64,000 nt of DNA from contig NZ_JWLK01000005.1 of assembly GCF_000814005.1 (NCBI RefSeq), positions 186,001 to 250,000 on the forward strand, in the 5' to 3' direction. Made by a program: the position numbers and the translations under genes. The stretch comes from Ruegeria sp. ANG-S4. GTDB lineage: Bacteria; Pseudomonadota; Alphaproteobacteria; Rhodobacterales; Rhodobacteraceae. Within the stretch, counting starts at the first letter, position 1, and each line of letters begins with the position of its first letter. The notes beneath the pieces were generated by a model. It was not told the DNA's origin. It did no database searches and was given only the letters and a program-made list of their open reading frames with translations. Below, piece after piece: positions 61,154 through 64,000 of the stretch.

Positions 61154-62143
61154 TCACGGAAGCGCCACAAGGCGCAGCATCTCGGCGGTCACGTCGTCGG
61201 CTGTTTTGGCCGCGCCCTGCGCTTCAAAACTCAGCGTGATGCGATGACGAAAAACGTCATGTGCTATCGCGCGGATATCGGCCGGATCGACATAATCACG
61301 CTGGTTCATCCAGGCATGTGCGCGACCGCATTTGTCCAGCGCGAGCGAGGCGCGGGGACTCGCCCCGATTTCGATCCACGCGGCCAGTTCGTCGCTTAGC
61401 GCGGCGGGTGTCCGGGTTGCCTGGACCAGATCAGCCATGTACCGATCCATCGCATCAGACACGTGCACCTGGCCGATTTCCGCCCGCGCAGCAAACACCG
61501 CGTCCTGAGGGATCGCGGGCGCTGGTTCCCCAGAAGATGCGCCGCTTGCCGCGTTGTCCTCGCCGCGCACCAATCGGATCACTTCAACCTCGTCCTCGAC
61601 CGGGGGATAGGTGATTTGCACATGCATCAGAAACCGATCCATCTGCGCCTCGGGCAATGGATAGGTGCCTTCTTGTTCGATCGGGTTCTGCGTCGCCATC
61701 ACGATGAAAAGCGGTTCCATCTTGTGCGTCGTGCCTGCCACGGTGACTTGCCGCTCCTCCATCGCTTCGAGCAGAGCGGCTTGCACCTTGGCTGGGGCGC
61801 GGTTGATTTCGTCCGCCAGCACAATGTTGGCAAAGATCGGGCCCGGCTCGAAACGAAAGGTGCCGCCATCGTCGGTTTGCTGAAAAACCTCGGTGCCGGT
61901 CACGTCCGACGGCAACAGATCAGGGGTGAACTGAATTCGGCTGAAACGTGCGTCCAGATTGCGTGCCATGGCTTTCACGGCGCGGGTTTTGGCGAGACCG
62001 GGCAGACCTTCGATCAGCAGGTTTCCGTTGGCCAACATCCCGATCAACAGGCGGTCAATCACCTCGGTCTGGCCGATAATGGACTGTCCCATTCGGGCCT
62101 TGAGATCATTTATCTGATTAAGTGCATTCATCATTCGGTCCAT
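61154..62143 (-). CDS. MoxR-family AAA+ ATPase
   Basis: 329 residues (in-frame ATGs at 62134 and 62131 are possible alternatives). Walker A is GLPGLAKT, Walker B VLADEINRAP, sensor 1 VMATQNPIEQEGTYPLPEAQMDRF and the C-terminal lid follows. MoxR ATPases act as chaperones for assembly or activation of VWA-domain proteins and oxidoreductases. As first gene of the operon moxR-DUF58-DUF4381-batA-batB-batD, all with overlaps or gaps under 4 bp, it is expected to drive the Bat complex. A 7-bp dyad (62193-62210) lies about 50 bp upstream. Confidence 0.93.
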   Translation of the reverse strand: MDRMMNALNQINDLKARMGQSIIGQTEVIDRLLIGMLANGNLLIEGLPGLAKTRAVKAMARNLDARFSRIQFTPDLLPSDVTGTEVFQQTDDGGTFRFEPGPIFANIVLADEINRAPAKVQAALLEAMEERQVTVAGTTHKMEPLFIVMATQNPIEQEGTYPLPEAQMDRFLMHVQITYPPVEDEVEVIRLVRGEDNAASGASSGEPAPAIPQDAVFAARAEIGQVHVSDAMDRYMADLVQATRTPAALSDELAAWIEIGASPRASLALDKCGRAHAWMNQRDYVDPADIRAIAHDVFRHRITLSFEAQGAAKTADDVTAEMLRLVALP

Positions 62144-62192
62144 TCGACGTCAATTGAGAATCTGCGTGGCGAGACTGGCGTTGGCTGAAAAT

Positions 62193-62210
62193 ATTCCGTG
62201 ATGACGGAAT
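62193..62210. promoter_or_regulatory. Dyad upstream of the moxR-bat operon
   Basis: ATTCCGT (62193-62199), GATG and ACGGAAT (62204-62210) form a perfect 7-bp inverted repeat. It may be an operator for the bat operon or a hairpin at the end of the deacetylase gene; no T-run follows. Confidence 0.35.
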
Positions 62211-62240
62211 GTTAGCAGGCTTTGTTTCGCCGATCCACCG

Positions 62241-63347
62241 TCATATCCGCGCTGCAAGGTACTTCAGATCGGCCCTCAACTCCGGGCGGACAGAGCCGGT
62301 GTTTGGGATATCCCGCAGTGTTTCCAGCCAAAGCGCAGGCGGCTGGCGCCCCGCCGCCCTGTTCCAATTCAGACCGCGCAGAATGTGTTGTGCTTCGGTC
62401 TCCAGCCGGTCTGGAATGTCGAAGCCATTCAACGTTGCCCAAACGCCGCTCCAAAGCCGTCCGACGGACCAGGGGTTATAGCCACCGCCGCCCAGAACCA
62501 GAAACCTTGGTGCCAAATGCATGAGCGCTGCGGCTGTTCTCCAATGGCAGTTGTTGGACAAGGCAAGACGCGACAGCGGGTCTTCGGCTACCGCATCGGC
62601 CCCACATTGCAGAACAATCGCTTGCGGTCTGAACGCGTCGGTCGCGGGGAGAATGAGATGGTCGAGGATGAGCGCGAATTCGTCATCATTCAGGTTTCTT
62701 CCGACAGGCAGGTTCAGCGCCGCGCCACCGGCGTCGTCGTGTAGTGCGCCGGTGAAAGGCCACCGCCGCGTCTCGTGAACCGAGATCATGCGCACGCGAC
62801 CCGAACCGTGAAACGCGGCCTCGACCCCGTCGCAGTGATGGGCGTCAATGTCGACGTAGACAATTCGATCCAGCCCCATTGCCTGAAGCGTCAGTATCGC
62901 CAGCACCGGGTCGTTCAGATAGCAAAACCCGTTGGCCCGATCGCGTAGGCCGTGATGGGTGCCGCCGGCAGGGTTGTACACAATACCGCCGTCACGGATC
63001 AGTTCAGCGCCCAGCATGGAACCGCCGGCAGCGGTTGCCGGTCGGCGGTACATTTCGGGAAACACGGGGTTGGACAAGGTTCCCAACCCATAATTCTCGC
63101 GTACGGCGTCGGTCACGTGTTGCGTGTCTTCAGCTTTTTGCAGTTCGGATATGTACTCCCGCGCGTGAAATGCGCTGAGCGCGCTTGGTTTGGCGCAAGG
63201 GCTGACCCGATAATTCCCGGTCGTCAGCCAGCCCAGGGCACGGCAAAGGTCGATAACGGTCGAAACGCGCGGAATTGCCAGCGGGTGTTTTGAACCATAG
63301 GTGGAGTTCCGATAGATCTCGGACCCTATGAAGACGGGCGCCTGCAT
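62241..63347 (-). CDS. Histone-deacetylase-family protein (AcuC/HDAC-like)
   Basis: 368 residues of the zinc-dependent arginase/deacetylase fold. The charge-relay and zinc-binding motifs are visible: NPAGGTHHGLRDRANGFCYLND (His pair and Gly-Phe-Cys-Tyr loop), VYVDIDAHHCDGVEAAF (Asp and His zinc ligands), LQCGADAVAEDPLSR (third Asp ligand) and GGGGYNP near the C-terminus. Bacterial relatives include acetoin-utilisation AcuC and polyamine deacetylases; the substrate here is open. It starts 3 bp after the stop of the AI-2E-family transporter gene. Confidence 0.92.
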   Translation of the reverse strand: MQAPVFIGSEIYRNSTYGSKHPLAIPRVSTVIDLCRALGWLTTGNYRVSPCAKPSALSAFHAREYISELQKAEDTQHVTDAVRENYGLGTLSNPVFPEMYRRPATAAGGSMLGAELIRDGGIVYNPAGGTHHGLRDRANGFCYLNDPVLAILTLQAMGLDRIVYVDIDAHHCDGVEAAFHGSGRVRMISVHETRRWPFTGALHDDAGGAALNLPVGRNLNDDEFALILDHLILPATDAFRPQAIVLQCGADAVAEDPLSRLALSNNCHWRTAAALMHLAPRFLVLGGGGYNPWSVGRLWSGVWATLNGFDIPDRLETEAQHILRGLNWNRAAGRQPPALWLETLRDIPNTGSVRPELRADLKYLAARI

Positions 63348-63350
63348 CGC

Positions 63351-64000
63351 TCAAAGGGTAGTTTTTGGCCTGTTGTCATCACCCAGACGACCGTCCAGGG
63401 ACATCAGAATAGCCACCGGCCTGAGTGCCGGGATGTGGCTGAAAATGATCAGGATGCAAACCGTCAACGGAACGCTCAGGAACGCGCCGATCAATCCCCA
63501 CACCGTGGTCCAAAAGGTCAGGGCAAGGATGACCAGAAAGGTCGACATATTCAGCGACCGACCCAGCATCGCGGGGTCCAGAAAGTTGCCGATCAGGAAC
63601 TGTATCGTTCCGCAACCCAGAACAATGATCAGGAACGGGCCGATGGTTTCGAACTGCACGAGGGCAATCAAAGCAGGGAACAGAACCGCGATGATCGACC
63701 CGATTGAGGGGATGAAGTTCAGTGCAAAGGTCAGCACTGCCCACGTTTCGGCATATTCAAGGCCCAGAACGCGAAAAACGGTATAGCTGATGCCAGCCGT
63801 AGTCAGACTTATAAAGGTTTTGACACCAACATACCGCTGCAAGCTGTAAGAGATCGCGTCCAACACCGATGCAAATTCGCTGCCAAGCTGCGGGTTGCCC
63901 GCCGCCAGCTGGATTTTCTTTCGAAAGGCGAGACGCTCGGCCATCAGAAACGCGACATACAGGCTGATCAGGAAGAATTGATTAAGCAGCGATGTCGCGC
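63351..64000 (-). CDS. AI-2E family transporter, partial (N-terminus beyond the right edge)
   Basis: The frame is open to the end of the window; an internal ATG at 63944 is not the start, because the residues before it (LLNQFFLISLYVAFL) extend a transmembrane helix typical of the family. The segment shown holds ALNFIPSIGSIIAVLFPALIAL and the conserved NFLDPAMLGRSLNMSTFLVILAL motif, ending with SHIPALRPVAILMS. Family members transport AI-2, Na+ or other small substrates; the function cannot be assigned. About 216 C-terminal codons of a roughly 350-residue protein are present. Confidence 0.88.
   Translation of the reverse strand, partial: ATSLLNQFFLISLYVAFLMAERLAFRKKIQLAAGNPQLGSEFASVLDAISYSLQRYVGVKTFISLTTAGISYTVFRVLGLEYAETWAVLTFALNFIPSIGSIIAVLFPALIALVQFETIGPFLIIVLGCGTIQFLIGNFLDPAMLGRSLNMSTFLVILALTFWTTVWGLIGAFLSVPLTVCILIIFSHIPALRPVAILMSLDGRLGDDNRPKTTL

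Noticed and set aside
1-64000. Mobile elements, prophage, CRISPR, toxin-antitoxin modules
   Set aside because: No transposase, integrase, phage structural gene, repeat-spacer array or paired toxin-antitoxin genes were seen; the solitary PIN protein has no antitoxin neighbour.

Overview
The window looks like a chromosomal segment of a marine alphaproteobacterium of the Roseobacter group (Rhodobacterales). The pointers are a 407-residue 5-aminolevulinate synthase (C4 pathway) with the PLP lysine at position 248, a Bpt-type leucyltransferase, DUF2852 and DUF4381 proteins, three solute-uptake systems (two of them TRAP type), and fairly high GC. The identification rests on recognised protein families; no rRNA or tRNA gene is present. 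I see no IS element, prophage, CRISPR array or plasmid function. The window is almost fully coding and mostly core genes.

Layout. 1-5.7 kb: M20 dipeptidase (cut by the left edge), hemA with an FNR-type box upstream, a RodZ-like HTH membrane protein, ispG and a small lipoprotein. 5.7-17.9 kb: cell-envelope and translation genes: dsbA-like with a BepA-like M48 protease, divergent from an aminotransferase; N-acetylmuramoyl-L-alanine amidase and penicillin-binding protein 1A; an APH-like kinase; prfB; an M50-like membrane protein; an amidase; a DUF2189 protein. 18.1-22.0 kb: branched-chain amino acid operon ilvB - GT87 glycosyltransferase - ilvN on the minus strand. It is preceded by a complete transcription attenuator: promoter, 15-residue Val/Leu/Ile-rich leader peptide, competing hairpin and rho-independent terminator. 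22.2-24.4 kb: Fe(II)/2-oxoglutarate oxygenase, VOC protein, SNase-like protein.

24.5-32.7 kb: a Cache-domain histidine kinase and NarL-type regulator divergent from a three-gene TRAP operon (TakP-like binding protein, long small permease, unusually large permease), then a convergent dicarboxylate/cation symporter. 33-41.9 kb: VOC, bpt, RDD, DUF2852, DUF4440, glnE, a small conserved protein, an RlmI-like methyltransferase coupled to a PIN-domain protein, a second M48 protease and a small secreted protein. 42.2-46.4 kb: TAXI-type TRAP operon with fused permease and UspA protein. 46.4-50.5 kb: AttEFGH-like ABC ATPase, FtsX-type permease and CrtC/AttH-like lipocalin protein. 50.6-56 kb: K+ channel, cardiolipin synthase, secreted HAD phosphatase, arylsulfatase and a divergent Crp/Fnr regulator. 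56-62.1 kb: a tightly coupled moxR-DUF58-DUF4381-batA-batB-batD (aerotolerance-type) operon. 62.2-64 kb: HDAC-family deacetylase and an AI-2E family transporter (cut by the right edge).

The best unexpected signals are regulatory. They are the ilv attenuator and the glycosyltransferase gene lodged inside the ilvB-ilvN operon, a pair of near-identical 19-bp palindromes between divergent genes at 35.2-35.3 kb, and operator-like dyads in front of the arylsulfatase/Crp pair and both TRAP systems. I found no strong candidate for an entirely new multi-gene system; the unusual proteins are a TRAP large subunit with a roughly 200-residue central insertion and a BatB with a broken metal-binding motif.
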